From the NCBI RefSeq assembly GCF_014697425.1, contig NZ_JACJRU010000011.1, forward strand, positions 124,001-188,000: a stretch of 64,000 bases of DNA, read 5' to 3'. Source of the stretch: Nostoc sp. FACHB-110. Lineage in GTDB: Bacteria > Cyanobacteriota > Cyanobacteriia > Cyanobacteriales > Nostocaceae. Below the pieces are notes generated by a model. That model saw only the letters and a list, made by a program, of their open reading frames with translations, ran no database searches and was not told the DNA's origin. Both the position numbers and the translations under genes were made by a program. Shown one piece after another: positions 9,817-19,954 of the stretch (positions are counted from its first letter, which is position 1; each line of letters starts with the position of its first letter).

Positions 9817-11625
9817 GTGGCCATAGCATTTAATTCTCGTCAGATATTAAACCAGCGTAGACATTCAGTGCATCCCCTCCACCGCCTGCTTGACTACGGA
9901 CACCAGTATCGTAAAGAAATCTGGTTGGCAATTGGTTGTTCTGTTCTGAACAAACTTTTTGATTTAGCCCCACCGGGGTTAATTGGCGTAGCAGTGGATG
10001 TAGTAGTCAAACAGCAGGATTCTATCATTGCCCAGTTGGGTGTCAAAGATGTCTTTGGACAATTTTTAATTATTTCCCTACTCACGGTTGTCATCTGGAT
10101 ACTAGAGTCAGTTTTTGAGTACGCTTACGCCAAACTTTGGCGCAATTTGGCGCAAAATATTCAGCATAACCTGAGATTGGATGCTTATAACCATCTACAA
10201 GATTTAGAATTAGCTTATTTTGAAGAACGCAGTACTGGTGGTTTGATGTCCATCCTTAGTGATGATATCAACCAACTAGAGCGTTTTTTGGATGTGGGAG
10301 CCAATGACATTATCCAGGTAGCCACGACAGTAGTCATTATTGGTGGAGCTTTCTTTATCTTGGCTCCTAGTGTAGCGTGGATGGCGATGTCGCCGATGCC
10401 CTTTATTCTTTGGGGTTCCTTTGCTTTTCAACGCCTGCTTGCACCGCGTTACGCTGATGTGCGCGAAAAGGTAGGTTATTTAAATGGGCGACTGGTAAAT
10501 AATTTAAGTGGGATTACTACTATTAAAAGTTTCACCGCCGAAGATTATGAAAGCTATCGTTTAGCCCAAGACAGTGAAGCTTACAAAAAAAGTAATTCTA
10601 AAGCAATTAAACTCTCGGCTGCATTTGTTCCCCTCATTCGGATGCTGATTTTAGTTGGTTTCACCGCATTACTATTATATGGTGGAATGGCTGCGGTTGC
10701 GGGACAAATGACTGTTGGCACTTACAGCGTGTTGGTGTTTTTAATTCAACGGTTGTTGTGGCCTTTAACTAGGTTAGGTGATACCTTTGACCAATATCAA
10801 CGGGCGATGGCTTCAACTAACCGGGTGATGAATTTATTAGATACACCAATTGCCATTCATCCGGGAAATATCGCCTTACCTGTGGAGAAAGTGCGTGGCG
10901 AAGTGCAGTTTAAAAATGTGACTTTTGCCTATAAAGATAGATTATCGGTAATTACTGATTTATCTTTGCTGATTCCGGCTGGTAAAACCATCGCCATTGT
11001 TGGTTCGACGGGTTCCGGGAAAAGTACTCTGGTGAAGCTGTTACTGCGGTTTTATGAGGTACAAAACGGCAGTATTACGGTAGATGGAATTGATATTCAA
11101 GACTTAGGTTTGCGTGATTTACGCCGTTGTATTGGCTTAGTTAGCCAAGATGTGTTTCTGTTTCACGGTACGGTAGCGGAGAATATTGCTTACGGCACGT
11201 TTGATGCGACTACCGAAGAAATCATCCAAGCGGCGAAGGTGGCAGAAGCCCATGAATTTATTCAACATCTGCCCCAAGGTTATGAGACAATTGTCGGGGA
11301 ACGGGGACAAAAGTTATCTGGTGGACAACGCCAAAGAATTGCGATCGCTCGTGCAGTGTTAAAGAATCCGCCAATTTTGATTTTAGATGAGGCGACATCA
11401 GCTGTAGATAATGAAACCGAAGCCGCTATCCAGCGATCGCTAGAAAAGATTACAGTAGATAGAACCACAATTGCGATCGCTCATCGTCTTTCCACAATTC
11501 GTAATGCCGACTGTATATATGTCATGGAATATGGACAATTAGTCGAGTCGGGAACCCATGAGGAGTTGTTGGAGAGAAATGGAGTTTACGCGAGTTTGTG
11601 GCGTGTGCAGAGTGGTTTAAGATAA
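9817..11625 (+). CDS. ABC transporter half-exporter (fused permease and ATPase)
   Basis: This 602-residue protein is a type IV ABC half-transporter that would act as a homodimer in the inner membrane; its substrate is unknown. About six membrane helices span residues 35-330. The ATPase domain has Walker [15 protein letters not shown], the Q-loop LVSQDVFLF, signature [14 protein letters not shown], Walker [13 protein letters not shown] and the H-loop [10 protein letters not shown]. Translation must begin at GTG 9817, because an in-frame stop lies two codons upstream and no ATG occurs near the N-terminus. Confidence 0.9.
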   Translation: MAIAFNSRQILNQRRHSVHPLHRLLDYGHQYRKEIWLAIGCSVLNKLFDLAPPGLIGVAVDVVVKQQDSIIAQLGVKDVFGQFLIISLLTVVIWILESVFEYAYAKLWRNLAQNIQHNLRLDAYNHLQDLELAYFEERSTGGLMSILSDDINQLERFLDVGANDIIQVATTVVIIGGAFFILAPSVAWMAMSPMPFILWGSFAFQRLLAPRYADVREKVGYLNGRLVNNLSGITTIKSFTAEDYESYRLAQDSEAYKKSNSKAIKLSAAFVPLIRMLILVGFTALLLYGGMAAVAGQMTVGTYSVLVFLIQRLLWPLTRLGDTFDQYQRAMASTNRVMNLLDTPIAIHPGNIALPVEKVRGEVQFKNVTFAYKDRLSVITDLSLLIPAGKTIAIVGSTGSGKSTLVKLLLRFYEVQNGSITVDGIDIQDLGLRDLRRCIGLVSQDVFLFHGTVAENIAYGTFDATTEEIIQAAKVAEAHEFIQHLPQGYETIVGERGQKLSGGQRQRIAIARAVLKNPPILILDEATSAVDNETEAAIQRSLEKITVDRTTIAIAHRLSTIRNADCIYVMEYGQLVESGTHEELLERNGVYASLWRVQSGLR

Positions 11626-11656
11626 GTTTCGCGCAAAGGCGCAAAGGCGCAAAGAA
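11626..11656. repeat. Short tandem repeat (GCGCAAAG type)
   Basis: The gap between the ABC exporter and the next gene consists of about three copies of an 8-base unit close to GCGCAAAG. The reverse-complement version of the same repeat occurs near 41128-41153. Such short tandem repeats are frequent in heterocystous cyanobacteria. It occupies the position where a ribosome binding site for the next gene would be expected. Confidence 0.7.
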
Positions 11657-12085
11657 ATGATGTTTGGTAGTACCCAGCCGGAAACAGATGATAATAAATG
11701 GCGTAGTCAGTTGGATAGGTTTGTGAAGGCAAATCAACAAGAATTGGCGGCGTTATCTTGGGCATTATGGTTAGAAAATGGGGATAGCCAGGGTACTATC
11801 GGCATTGATTTACAGCCGACTCCGCATTTTGTTTATTGTCCCCAAGAAGCGGTAGAGAAATTAAACGAGAATGTGGAAAATCGGCTGCAAGAAATTATCG
11901 GAATTATTGCCCATCATCAGCCAGAAGTGGAAGTGTTGATGATTGGTATTGGTAAGGGAGAAGTTAAGTTAATTCAATTTGCATCAGAACCAACACCGCC
12001 TGAATGTTTTGCCCAAGTTGGTCAAGATGTAGATGGGTTGTTGGATTTGTTGGAACAGCGAATGAGTGGCGAGATTGTTGTTTAA
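11657..12085 (+). CDS. Conserved hypothetical protein
   Basis: This is a 142-residue acidic soluble protein that I do not recognise beyond its cyanobacterial character. It has an N-terminal helix, a beta/alpha core (TIGIDLQPTPHFVYCP, EVEVLMIGIGKGEVKLIQF) and an acidic C-terminus. No signal peptide, membrane segment or catalytic motif is evident. It lies 31 bp after the ABC exporter and before a strong terminator, so co-transcription with the exporter is likely. The first Met-Met pair at 11657 is the plausible start, although the region before it is a short repeat without a clear Shine-Dalgarno sequence. Confidence 0.7.
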   Translation: MMFGSTQPETDDNKWRSQLDRFVKANQQELAALSWALWLENGDSQGTIGIDLQPTPHFVYCPQEAVEKLNENVENRLQEIIGIIAHHQPEVEVLMIGIGKGEVKLIQFASEPTPPECFAQVGQDVDGLLDLLEQRMSGEIVV

Positions 12086-12116
12086 CGCAGAGGAATGTTG
12101 AGGAAAGCGCAAAGTT

Positions 12117-12155
12117 ACGCAGAGAAAGATATCAATTTTCTCTGCGTGGCTTTTT
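12117..12155 (+). terminator. Strong rho-independent terminator
   Basis: An 11-bp perfect stem (ACGCAGAGAAA paired with TTTCTCTGCGT, 12117-12147) is followed by TTTTT at 12151-12155. It ends the exporter/hypothetical transcription unit. The stem is built from the ACGCAGAG interspersed repeat seen elsewhere in the window. Confidence 0.85.
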
Positions 12156-12270
12156 GATTTATTTGCTGTGCCAAAGTTGGTAAAACTCTGGATAGTTTAG
12201 ATTTTTGAGTGCCAAATTCAATTTTGAATCTTAACAGCTTATCGTTTTTAAGCACTTATCTATAAAAACA

Positions 12271-12307
12271 GAAAAAATTAAAAACCTCGGATATTTAGAT
12301 ACCGAGG
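12271..12307 (-). terminator. Rho-independent terminator (minus strand)
   Basis: On the minus strand, CCTCGG and CCGAGG (12285-12307) form a stem followed by a U-rich run (complement of 12271-12284). It lies about 160 bp past the stop of the small gene at 12470-12658 and is correctly oriented for it. Confidence 0.65.
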
Positions 12308-12469
12308 CAGGGTTATATGCTAGCTAGCGGTTTTGATTACCGTTTTTATGTAGTTAATTTTTAGCTTATTTTAAGATTGCTGCTCTACTATCATGAGTAG
12401 GATAGCTCATACTAAAAAATTCAACAAAACCTCTAGCTAAAGATATAGAGACATTTCATAAAGCTTCGA

Positions 12470-12658
12470 TTAATCGTTGCTGGGCATTTCGGCCTCAGCA
12501 ATTGCTTGCTCTAAGAAAATCTTTGCATCTTCTACCTGCCCAGCTTCTAAGCAAGCATGAACGATTTTACACCATTCTACTAGCACTTTTAGCTTTTGGG
12601 TGCGACTATCAATAATGAGTGAATTTGGAACTGTAGAGTAAAGGCGAAGATTATGCAT
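12470..12658 (-). CDS. Small conserved-type hypothetical protein
   Basis: This 62-residue protein is preceded by an excellent Shine-Dalgarno sequence (AGGAGGT, 6 bases before the ATG) and followed by a terminator, so it is very likely translated. It has a beta-like N-terminus, then a helix-turn-helix-like alpha pair (VEWCKIVHACLEAGQVEDAKIFLEQAIAEAE) resembling one TPR-like hairpin. No function can be assigned. It is an isolated single-gene unit. Confidence 0.7.
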   Translation of the reverse strand: MHNLRLYSTVPNSLIIDSRTQKLKVLVEWCKIVHACLEAGQVEDAKIFLEQAIAEAEMPSND

Positions 12659-12955
12659 TGTGATACCTCCTGAGAAAATTTTCCTGTATCTCCATACTTC
12701 ACAAATTCTCCTTTCTATTAACTTGCACCTCAGATAGATAATTAAAAATCTTTAATGTTATCTTAAGATTCTAATTTAGAATTATTTCACTAGCGATCGC
12801 AACACACATTTGGCAGAGATACAAGTAAATTTATCTCTACCCATCACTCTTTAGAGTTATCTTGAGATAGTGAAAAACTATCTTTGATATAAACTACAAT
12901 TCTATTTGCCCAATTTCGCAAAACCCAAATTTTGAGCAATATCTACTTTAATACC

Positions 12956-14170
12956 CTATTCCATTACTGCTAACACAGACTTGGGCAATAACTTATCTTT
13001 AAACCAGACAATTCTTGCTGGTACATCATTTAATTTTACGCCAGCCTTGTCTAAATTCAGCCGCTCAGAAATTGCCAAAATCAAATTATCACATCCTGCC
13101 CGCCGCACCTGCGAAAATTTCTTTTGTAAATATTCTGGTCGCCAATAACCAACGATTTCTAATAAAAATTCCCTCCCATCAGGATGCACTAAGCGAAAAT
13201 CAGGAATCATGACACTTCCAGGAATAGGAATTAAATCAACTTCTCGCTCTAACACCCAATCAGTTTTTAAAGCATCCCATTTATCAGCAAAAGAAGCCTC
13301 TAGCATACTATCGTAAGGCTTACCTTTAGAATAATGCGATACTAAACCACATTCAGAATTGAGAGTAAATCTGCCTGTTTTCCATGTATCTGTGTAAACA
13401 TCACGGGTTTGTAATGTAGCTGAAAGACTCCATTTTGTAACATGCAGTAAAGCCGGAATTAATTTAGCGATCGCCAACCCATAACGCGTACTAGGATTAA
13501 ATAAACTCGTCGGCCCATCTACCGTAATTGTAAAGCCGTGGTCAGCATCACCTTCTATATAAGCCATAAGTTGAAATAATTTTAAATAGCGAAATAACAG
13601 CTTATATTCTCCCGGTACATTGCGATGAGCATTTAACACTAACTGACTCGCTTTATAAAAAATTCCCTGCACTTGAGACAAATTATATCTATTTAAGATA
13701 TCTACAGGCGAAGGGGTATCAAATTGCGTCAAAATTTTATTTTCTGATAAGTCAGCATACAAACCAGTCTGCACCTGTTCTAACAAAACTTCTCGCTCTA
13801 ATTCTTGACTTAATTCATCAGCGATTTTGCTTAAAGTTGCTTGGGTTGATTCTCGACTCGCAACAGACTTCGCCGCCAAAGCAAAAACCCGTTCTCTTAA
13901 CATTGGTGGTTCCAAAGGACTTACTACTTCAAAAGTACAAAAATTGCTTTTGATAATATAAGCTAATCCCCGTTTTATCCGATAATCTGTAGCATCACCT
14001 TCTAAATCTAAAAGCTGCTTTTCTAACTCCCCTTGAGTTTTACCTTGCGCCGCTTGAAAACACGCAATTAATTCATTAGTCAATGCCAAATGTTTATCAT
14101 CAATCTTCAGCCTCTTCGGAATGATTTCTTCTCCGTTTAGGCGATGGCTTAGTAACTCCGTTGGTAACAT
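12956..14170 (-). CDS. DUF790 family nuclease (Bax1-like)
   Basis: The 404-residue protein begins MLPTELLSHRLNGEEIIPKRL as DUF790 proteins do. In archaea this family (Bax1) is the nuclease partner of the XPB helicase in nucleotide-excision-type repair. A PD-(D/E)xK-like core is visible near residue 325: MIPDFRLVHPDGREFLLEIVGYWRPEYL, with PD and E-x-V in place of the canonical E-x-K. The start overlaps the 3' end of the helicase gene by 71 bp in another frame, which suggests translational coupling and a physical complex. Confidence 0.85.
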   Translation of the reverse strand: MLPTELLSHRLNGEEIIPKRLKIDDKHLALTNELIACFQAAQGKTQGELEKQLLDLEGDATDYRIKRGLAYIIKSNFCTFEVVSPLEPPMLRERVFALAAKSVASRESTQATLSKIADELSQELEREVLLEQVQTGLYADLSENKILTQFDTPSPVDILNRYNLSQVQGIFYKASQLVLNAHRNVPGEYKLLFRYLKLFQLMAYIEGDADHGFTITVDGPTSLFNPSTRYGLAIAKLIPALLHVTKWSLSATLQTRDVYTDTWKTGRFTLNSECGLVSHYSKGKPYDSMLEASFADKWDALKTDWVLEREVDLIPIPGSVMIPDFRLVHPDGREFLLEIVGYWRPEYLQKKFSQVRRAGCDNLILAISERLNLDKAGVKLNDVPARIVWFKDKLLPKSVLAVME

Positions 14171-15671
14171 CTTGTGAATTTTTAGTTGAATATTTTATTT
14201 CTAATTGTTCTGCCGCTTTTAAACCTTTTTCCTTACCACTTCCATAGACCACCTGCAAATTCCCTTTCTTCTCTGTGCGTCCTCCGCGCCTCTGCGGTTC
14301 GTAATCTTCCCCTCGTCGCCGCGCCGAAGTCCCTTCCTCACTCGTATCTTCTGCGATTACCTCATACAAAATCGCTTGTTTATTTTCCACATTTCCCTTA
14401 CGTAAAACCCTCCCCAAACGTTGAATATATTCCCGTGTTGAACCTGTTCCCGAAAGAATAATTGCCACCGAAGCCGCCGGGACATCAACACCTTCATTCA
14501 ACACATGAGAAGCCACTAAAGTATTATATTCACCTTCGCGGAATTTGGTTAAGATTTCATGGCGTTCTTTGACTGGGGTTTGATGAGTAATTGCCGGGAT
14601 TAATAAGTCTTGGGAAATTTTATAAACCGTCGCATTATCAGCAGTGAAAATTAACACTCGTTCAGGATAATGGGTGGCTAATAAATCCGCTAAAATTCGC
14701 AACTTACCATCAGTTCCTAAAGCGATTTCTTTGGCTTCACGATGTGCTAACATAGCTCTACGGCCAACTTGCGATCGCGCACTCATCTGCACAAACATTT
14801 GCCAACCTTGAATACTTCCCAAAGAAATTTTCGATTGGCGTAAAAAATCATTGCGCGTTTGAATTAATTGATTGTATCTTTCGCGCTCTAGTTGGGATAA
14901 TTTCACTTTTATTTGGACAATTTCATGTTCAGCTAAGGCTTTCCCCGCTAAATCTTCCGCACGTTTACGATATACCTCTCGACCAATCAAAATATTTAAA
15001 TCAGCGTGTTTCCCATCTGTGCGTTCTGGTGTAGCTGATAATCCTAACCGATAAGGTGCGATCGCATATTCGGCAATTACCTTGCTAAAATCTGTCGGTA
15101 AATGATGGCACTCATCAAAAATAATCAAAGCATATTTATTGCCCAAAGCTTCTGCATGAATCGCTGCGCTATCGTAAGTCGCCACCAATATCGCTGTCTG
15201 ATCCCGCGAACCGCCGCCTAGTAACCCCACCTCAGCATCGGGGAAAGCCGCCACTAAATGTGCATACCACTGGTGCATCAAATCCAAAGTTGGGACAACA
15301 ATCAACGTAGTGCGGGGTGTGGCTTGCATCGCCATCTGTGCCAGATAAGTTTTACCCGCCGCCGTTGGTAGCACTACTACACCTTGTCTCCCCGCCAACT
15401 TCCAAGCCGCTAAAGCTTCACTTTGGTGGGGGTAAGGTTCCATTTCTAAACTCGCCACCAACTCTATCGGATAAAATGCTTTTGCCTCATCGATAAAATC
15501 TACATCTTCCGCTTGCAGTGCTTCTACTAAAGCGCGGTAACGAATCCCCGGAATCCGAAACTTTTCCACACGGTCATCCCAGGTAGCATAATCCATCCAA
15601 GCTTTACCGCGTGGTGGTGGGTGCAAAATTAATGTACCGCGATCGAAAGTTAATCTGGAAGTGCGAGCCAT
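14100..15671 (-). CDS. XPB-type DEAD/DEAH helicase
   Basis: This 523-residue superfamily 2 helicase is related to archaeal/eukaryal XPB. Motifs: Walker A LPTAAGKTYLA, motif II FDECHHLP, motif III LSATPERTDGK, motif IV-V LIFTADNATVYK and VASHVLNEGVDVP, and motif VI YIQRLGRVLRKG. An N-terminal domain (residues 1-70) precedes the helicase core, as in XPB. It is coupled to the Bax1-like nuclease gene, so the pair probably unwinds and incises damaged DNA. The C-terminal tail (about residues 440-475) is Arg/Glu-rich and partly encoded by an interspersed repeat. Confidence 0.88.
   Translation of the reverse strand: MARTSRLTFDRGTLILHPPPRGKAWMDYATWDDRVEKFRIPGIRYRALVEALQAEDVDFIDEAKAFYPIELVASLEMEPYPHQSEALAAWKLAGRQGVVVLPTAAGKTYLAQMAMQATPRTTLIVVPTLDLMHQWYAHLVAAFPDAEVGLLGGGSRDQTAILVATYDSAAIHAEALGNKYALIIFDECHHLPTDFSKVIAEYAIAPYRLGLSATPERTDGKHADLNILIGREVYRKRAEDLAGKALAEHEIVQIKVKLSQLERERYNQLIQTRNDFLRQSKISLGSIQGWQMFVQMSARSQVGRRAMLAHREAKEIALGTDGKLRILADLLATHYPERVLIFTADNATVYKISQDLLIPAITHQTPVKERHEILTKFREGEYNTLVASHVLNEGVDVPAASVAIILSGTGSTREYIQRLGRVLRKGNVENKQAILYEVIAEDTSEEGTSARRRGEDYEPQRRGGRTEKKGNLQVVYGSGKEKGLKAAEQLEIKYSTKNSQDVTNGVTKPSPKRRRNHSEEAED
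14267..14301. repeat. Interspersed repeat inside the XPB coding region
   Basis: On the minus strand, the helicase codons for about residues 457-468 read GAACCGCAGAGGCGCGGAGG and continue as GACGCACAGAG. The same kind of sequence (GAACCACAGAGGCGCAGAG) forms the interior of the miniature element at 28423-28514, and a related stretch occurs in the element at 48099-48217. The frame is kept, so the repeat is translated as an Arg-rich tail segment. Confidence 0.6.
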
Positions 15672-16281
15672 TGTCAGTTGGTAGAAGCAGACTGTAGGAG
15701 GCGTGAAAGAAGATGAGTTTCTTGTCTCAGTTCCTTCTTGATTATTAATAACGCAAAATGAGTATGATTACTGAAAATTTCTCCAAGGGGTGTTTGTATA
15801 CATCAGGACTTACGCAAAAATTCGCAATTTAACAAATCAAACCCCAGAATAGCCACTGCGCTAGGCAGTTTTCCCGACTCCTTCAGTGGCGTGTGCAGAT
15901 TTTAATAGTTGATGTTTTAAAAATTAGCCTGATCAAGAATATCAAAAGCAGCATTTTTAATTATAAATTTCCTTAAAATACACATATTCACAAATCAAAT
16001 TATCACTTGATTGTGAGTGAGTTTAAACTTATTTTGGTTGATAGACAAAAGTTTATTTAAATTTCGCGTGATTTGAATAACATACATTTGTAACTATTTG
16101 CAAAAAACTAATTGTAATTTTACGTCTTTAGATAGATAAATACCTAAAACTATATGTATACAGGAATTCTGGGTGCAAAATAGATATTAAGCAATGGCTA
16201 TGCCAATATCTCTGGCAAACCAAAAATGCTTCATCTATCTAAAGAAGTACTTTTAGCTAGCAGCATCAAAGGAGAAGCTAC
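15672..16281. other. 610-bp spacer with one end of a miniature element
   Basis: This spacer separates the divergent helicase and kinase genes. AGGACTTACGCAAAAATTCGC near 15804 matches the terminal repeat of the miniature elements at 28423 and 48099, but no opposite end is seen. A small palindromic stretch (CACTGCGCTAGGCAGT-like, near 15857-15875) follows. The rest is AT-rich and presumably contains the kinase promoter. No gene is seen. Confidence 0.5.
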
Positions 16282-18144
16282 TTGAAAGGAATACGCTTTT
16301 TGTTTGCAACATACACTGTAGCAGTGCTAGTTGTCAGCATTGCAGTGTTGCTCACACTATTACTACAGCCATTGCTCCAACCAACTATATTTTTATTATT
16401 TTTTGCTGCTGTAGTCATCAGTGCTTGGTATGGTGGCATCAAACCAGGATTGCTTGCTACGGGTTTATCTGTTTTAACTGTTAAATTCTTTTTTTTAGAA
16501 ATAAAATATTCGCTGCTGATTGTAGATAAAGATAGTTTAGTGCGTTTAAGCTTGTTTGTCTTAGTAGCAACACTAATGAGCATTTTAAGTTCCGAATTAC
16601 GTGATGCCAAGCAGCGTTTAGAAGTCAGTCTGCAAAAACTAAATGCCACTGAAGCTAAGTTTAGAAGTTTAGTAGATGCCAACATTATTGGTGTAATTTT
16701 TGCTGATATAACAGGAGAAATTATTGATGCTAATGATGCTTTTTTAACAATAGTAGGTTATACACGAGAAGATTTAGTAGCTGGGCGAGTGCGTTGGCGA
16801 GATATGACACCGCCAGAATATTTAGCAATCTGTGAACGGGCAATTTCCCAACTGCAAATTCAAGGCAAGGTGATGCCTTATGAAAAAGAATATATTCGCA
16901 AAGATGGTAATCGCGTAACTGTACTTCTAGGCTGTGCTGCTTTAGCAGATAATCAAGAACAAATAATTGGTTTTGTTTTAGATTTAAGTGCTAGTAAACA
17001 GGCTCAAAAAGCACTGCAAAAAAGTGAAGCTAGATTACGAACACTCACAGAAAAGGTGCGTGTGATTCCTTGGGAAGCGGATGCTACTACAGGCGATTTT
17101 ACATATATTGGGCCACAAACTACAGATATACTTGGTTATTCTTTATCCGACTGGTATAAACCTAATTTTTGGACAGCACATATCCACCCAGAAGATAGAG
17201 AATGGGCGACTAAATATTGTATTGAATCTTCTTTAATTAAAGATAATTACGAATTTGAATATCGAATGTTAGCTGCTGATGGCAGAGTTATATGGCTATA
17301 TGACATTGTAAATGTCGTGCGGATAGCAGGTAAGCCAAAATTACTATATGGCTTTATGTTTGATATTAGCGATCGCAAACAAGCAGAACAAGAACGCGAA
17401 CAATTATTAGAACGGGAAAAAGCCGCCCGCACCGAAGCCGAAATCGCAAGCCGACTCAAAGATGAGTTTCTCGCTACACTTTCGCATGAACTGCGCACTC
17501 CGTTAAGTGCCATTATTGGCTGGGCGCAGTTACTCAGAAACCGCAAATTTAATGAAAATACTATTAGTAAAGGTTTAGAAACTATCAGTCGCAACGCCAA
17601 AGCCTTAGCAGAAATCATTGAAGATATTCTCGATGTTTCGTGTATCATCCAAGGCACACTGCATCTTAACACTCAACCCGTGCAATTAATCCCAATAGTA
17701 GAAGCCGCTATTGAGAGTGTGCATTATGCTGCTAATGCCAAAGAAATTCAAATCAATTACACAGTGACAGCAGATGCAGAATTAGTTGTCGGTGATGCTA
17801 AACGCCTGCAACAAATTATCTGGAACTTACTCTCCAACGCTGTTAAGTTCAACTCCCATCAAGGCAGAGTGATTGTGCAAATAGAACGCATAGATGAAAC
17901 AATCCAAATTAAAGTTAGTGATACGGGAGTGGGAATTGCACCCGAATTTTTGCCTTATGTGTTTGACCGTTTTCGCCAAGCTGACAGTTCCACTACGCGA
18001 TCGCACAACGGGTTAGGATTAGGACTAGCAATTGTCCGTCATTTAGTAGAATTACACGGCGGTACAGTCACCGCCGAAAGCCCAGGAAAAGGACAAGGAG
18101 CAATTTTCACCGTCAATTTACCAATGAAAGCCGCAACTGAGTAG
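16282..18144 (+). CDS. DUF4118/PAS membrane histidine kinase
   Basis: The product is a 620-residue membrane sensor kinase. The N-terminus has four hydrophobic helices in a KdpD-like DUF4118 arrangement (about residues 8-100, with AWYGGIKPGLLATGLSVL), then a short coiled coil, two PAS/PAC modules (about 120-245 and 255-375), HisKA (LATLSHELRTPLSAIIGW) and HATPase (VSDTGVGIAP, LGLGLAIVRHLVELHGG). There is no receiver. The start is TTG at 16282, supported by AAAGGAG 7 bases upstream and by the lack of any Met before residue 90. The cognate regulator is not adjacent. Confidence 0.88.
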   Translation: MKGIRFLFATYTVAVLVVSIAVLLTLLLQPLLQPTIFLLFFAAVVISAWYGGIKPGLLATGLSVLTVKFFFLEIKYSLLIVDKDSLVRLSLFVLVATLMSILSSELRDAKQRLEVSLQKLNATEAKFRSLVDANIIGVIFADITGEIIDANDAFLTIVGYTREDLVAGRVRWRDMTPPEYLAICERAISQLQIQGKVMPYEKEYIRKDGNRVTVLLGCAALADNQEQIIGFVLDLSASKQAQKALQKSEARLRTLTEKVRVIPWEADATTGDFTYIGPQTTDILGYSLSDWYKPNFWTAHIHPEDREWATKYCIESSLIKDNYEFEYRMLAADGRVIWLYDIVNVVRIAGKPKLLYGFMFDISDRKQAEQEREQLLEREKAARTEAEIASRLKDEFLATLSHELRTPLSAIIGWAQLLRNRKFNENTISKGLETISRNAKALAEIIEDILDVSCIIQGTLHLNTQPVQLIPIVEAAIESVHYAANAKEIQINYTVTADAELVVGDAKRLQQIIWNLLSNAVKFNSHQGRVIVQIERIDETIQIKVSDTGVGIAPEFLPYVFDRFRQADSSTTRSHNGLGLGLAIVRHLVELHGGTVTAESPGKGQGAIFTVNLPMKAATE

Positions 18145-18170
18145 AAACGTTGTATACAACGTCTCTACTT
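18139..18170. repeat. Palindromic hairpin repeat between convergent genes
   Basis: AGTAGA, ACGTTGTA, TACAACGT and TCTACT make a nearly perfect inverted repeat right after the kinase stop codon and before the folE 3' end. Related hairpins occur at 38411-38434 and 63093-63117. A T-rich stretch follows on the plus strand, so it may serve as a terminator. Confidence 0.65.
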
Positions 18171-18187
18171 AATTTTTCCCTGATTTG

Positions 18188-18841
18188 TTAAGCCGAAAAA
18201 TTAGCATTGTGTCGCAGTAAATTCATAAACTCCTCACGAGTCCGCCCATTTTCTGCAAACACACCACGCATTGCACTAGTCACAGTCCAAGAACCAGGTT
18301 TCTGCACACCGCGCATCACCATACACATATGGGTAGCTTCGACCACAACAGCAACTCCTTGGGGTTTGAGTAACCCTTGCAACGCATCAGCAATTTGTAA
18401 AGTTAGACGTTCTTGCACTTGTAAACGTCGCGCGTACATTTCACAAATGCGCGCGATTTTCGATAACCCTATCACCTTACCATTAGGAATATAAGCAACA
18501 TGAGCGCGACCAATTATCGGTAAAATATGATGTTCGCAAGAACTAAAAATATCGATATCCCGAATTAATACCATTTCATTGGCATCTTCTGTAAAAACTG
18601 CACCATTGAGCAGTTCATCTAAAGATTCATGATACCCTTTAGTGAGAAACTGCAAAGCTTTGACAACTCGCTTGGGAGTATCTATTAATCCTTCTCGGTC
18701 AGGATTTTCGCCTAATCCAATCAGCAAAGTACGTACAGCTTGCACCATTTCTGCTTCTGTGACTTTTGGTAACTGCTGAGTAGGTAAAGATGAAACTACT
18801 TGAGCAGCAGAATGAATATCGGGACGAATCGATAGAGTCAT
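18188..18841 (-). CDS. folE: GTP cyclohydrolase I (type IA)
   Basis: FolE converts GTP to dihydroneopterin triphosphate, the first step of folate and pterin synthesis. The 217-residue protein has the family core: [20 protein letters not shown] with the zinc ligands Cys and His, [23 protein letters not shown], and [27 protein letters not shown] carrying the second zinc Cys. All zinc ligands are kept, so it is the zinc-dependent form. It is the last gene of a four-gene minus-strand set with a COG0523 metallochaperone 93 bp upstream, which suggests a copy expressed under zinc shortage and supplied with metal by that chaperone. Confidence 0.93.
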   Translation of the reverse strand: MTLSIRPDIHSAAQVVSSLPTQQLPKVTEAEMVQAVRTLLIGLGENPDREGLIDTPKRVVKALQFLTKGYHESLDELLNGAVFTEDANEMVLIRDIDIFSSCEHHILPIIGRAHVAYIPNGKVIGLSKIARICEMYARRLQVQERLTLQIADALQGLLKPQGVAVVVEATHMCMVMRGVQKPGSWTVTSAMRGVFAENGRTREEFMNLLRHNANFSA

Positions 18842-18934
18842 TTTATTGTTTAATTGGGAGAAATTTTGAAATTAGTTGATAGTCAGATAGGCAAAATGAC
18901 TATTAACTAATTTAACTAACTTAATACTTCTTAA

Positions 18935-19954
18935 TCATATCAAACATTCAGTAAGTTGTGCATAAATTTGTTGAGGCTCTAATTTTCTTCCAATAAAAAC
19001 TATTTGATTTTTTGGTGGAGTTAGCCATTCATCAGCGTGTAAATTATAACGAGGGCCACTCAATTGAAAAATATGGCGCAACTCACTATCACTAAACCAT
19101 AAAATTCCTTTAGCGCGAAATACATCTGCTGACATTTCTTCAGTCAAAAAATTCTCAAATTTATGCACATCAAAGGCTCTCTCACTTTGGAAAGAAATTG
19201 AAATAAATCCATCATTTTCTAAATGATGTGAGTGATGATCGTGATGATGGTCATGCCCATGATGATGATCATGATCATCATCATCATCATAAGGAATATA
19301 CTCATCTTTTGGCGTTAAACCCACATTCAAAATTAATGGTAATGCTATTTCCCCAAATTTGGTGTGTAAAATTCTCGCATCGGGTTTGACATCTTGAATA
19401 AAGTTTTCTACTTCTGTAATTTTTTCGGGAGTTGCTAGATCAGTTTTATTCAGGAGAATAATATCGCCATAGGTAATTTGCTTTAAAGCTGCTTCACTTT
19501 GAAAATGCTCTTGGTTAAATGTTTCAGAATCTACTACAGTTAAAATTGAATCAAGGCTGGTTAAATCTCTTAACTCTGTCCCCAAAAAAGTTAAAATAAT
19601 GGGGAGTGGGTCGGCAACTCCTGTGGTTTCAATGACTAAATAATCAATTCGTTCTTCTCTTTCTAATACTCGATAAACAGAATCAATTAAACTATCATTA
19701 ATCGTACAGCAGATACAGCCATTGCTGAGTTCAAGCATATCTTGATCTACAGAAATCAATAATTGGCTATCTATGTTAATATCACCAAACTCATTCACAA
19801 GCACAGCAACTTTTAAATCCTGTTTATTTTTGAGGATTTGATTGAGGAGAGTGGTTTTGCCGCTGCCTAAAAAACCCGTGATAATAGTTACAGGCATTCC
19901 ATGTTTGGGGATATCTAGGCTGAAATTTTCAGTTGGAGTTGTTACTTGAGTCAT
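18935..19954 (-). CDS. COG0523/CobW-family GTPase, putative zinc metallochaperone
   Basis: G3E GTPases of this family insert metals into target enzymes. The 339-residue protein has Walker A TGFLGSGKTTLLNQIL, the family metal motif NGCICCTIND, the switch region ETTGVADPLP, the base motif LLNKTDLA and a C-terminal CobW_C domain (FDVHKFENFL, GILWFSDSE). A linker at about residues 222-250 is an Asp/His cluster (DDDDDHDHHHGHDHHHD and more) suited to zinc or nickel binding. Its position between an FAD protein and folE, behind a Fur-family operator, favours zinc delivery over cobalamin synthesis. Confidence 0.9.
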   Translation of the reverse strand: MTQVTTPTENFSLDIPKHGMPVTIITGFLGSGKTTLLNQILKNKQDLKVAVLVNEFGDINIDSQLLISVDQDMLELSNGCICCTINDSLIDSVYRVLEREERIDYLVIETTGVADPLPIILTFLGTELRDLTSLDSILTVVDSETFNQEHFQSEAALKQITYGDIILLNKTDLATPEKITEVENFIQDVKPDARILHTKFGEIALPLILNVGLTPKDEYIPYDDDDDHDHHHGHDHHHDHHSHHLENDGFISISFQSERAFDVHKFENFLTEEMSADVFRAKGILWFSDSELRHIFQLSGPRYNLHADEWLTPPKNQIVFIGRKLEPQQIYAQLTECLI

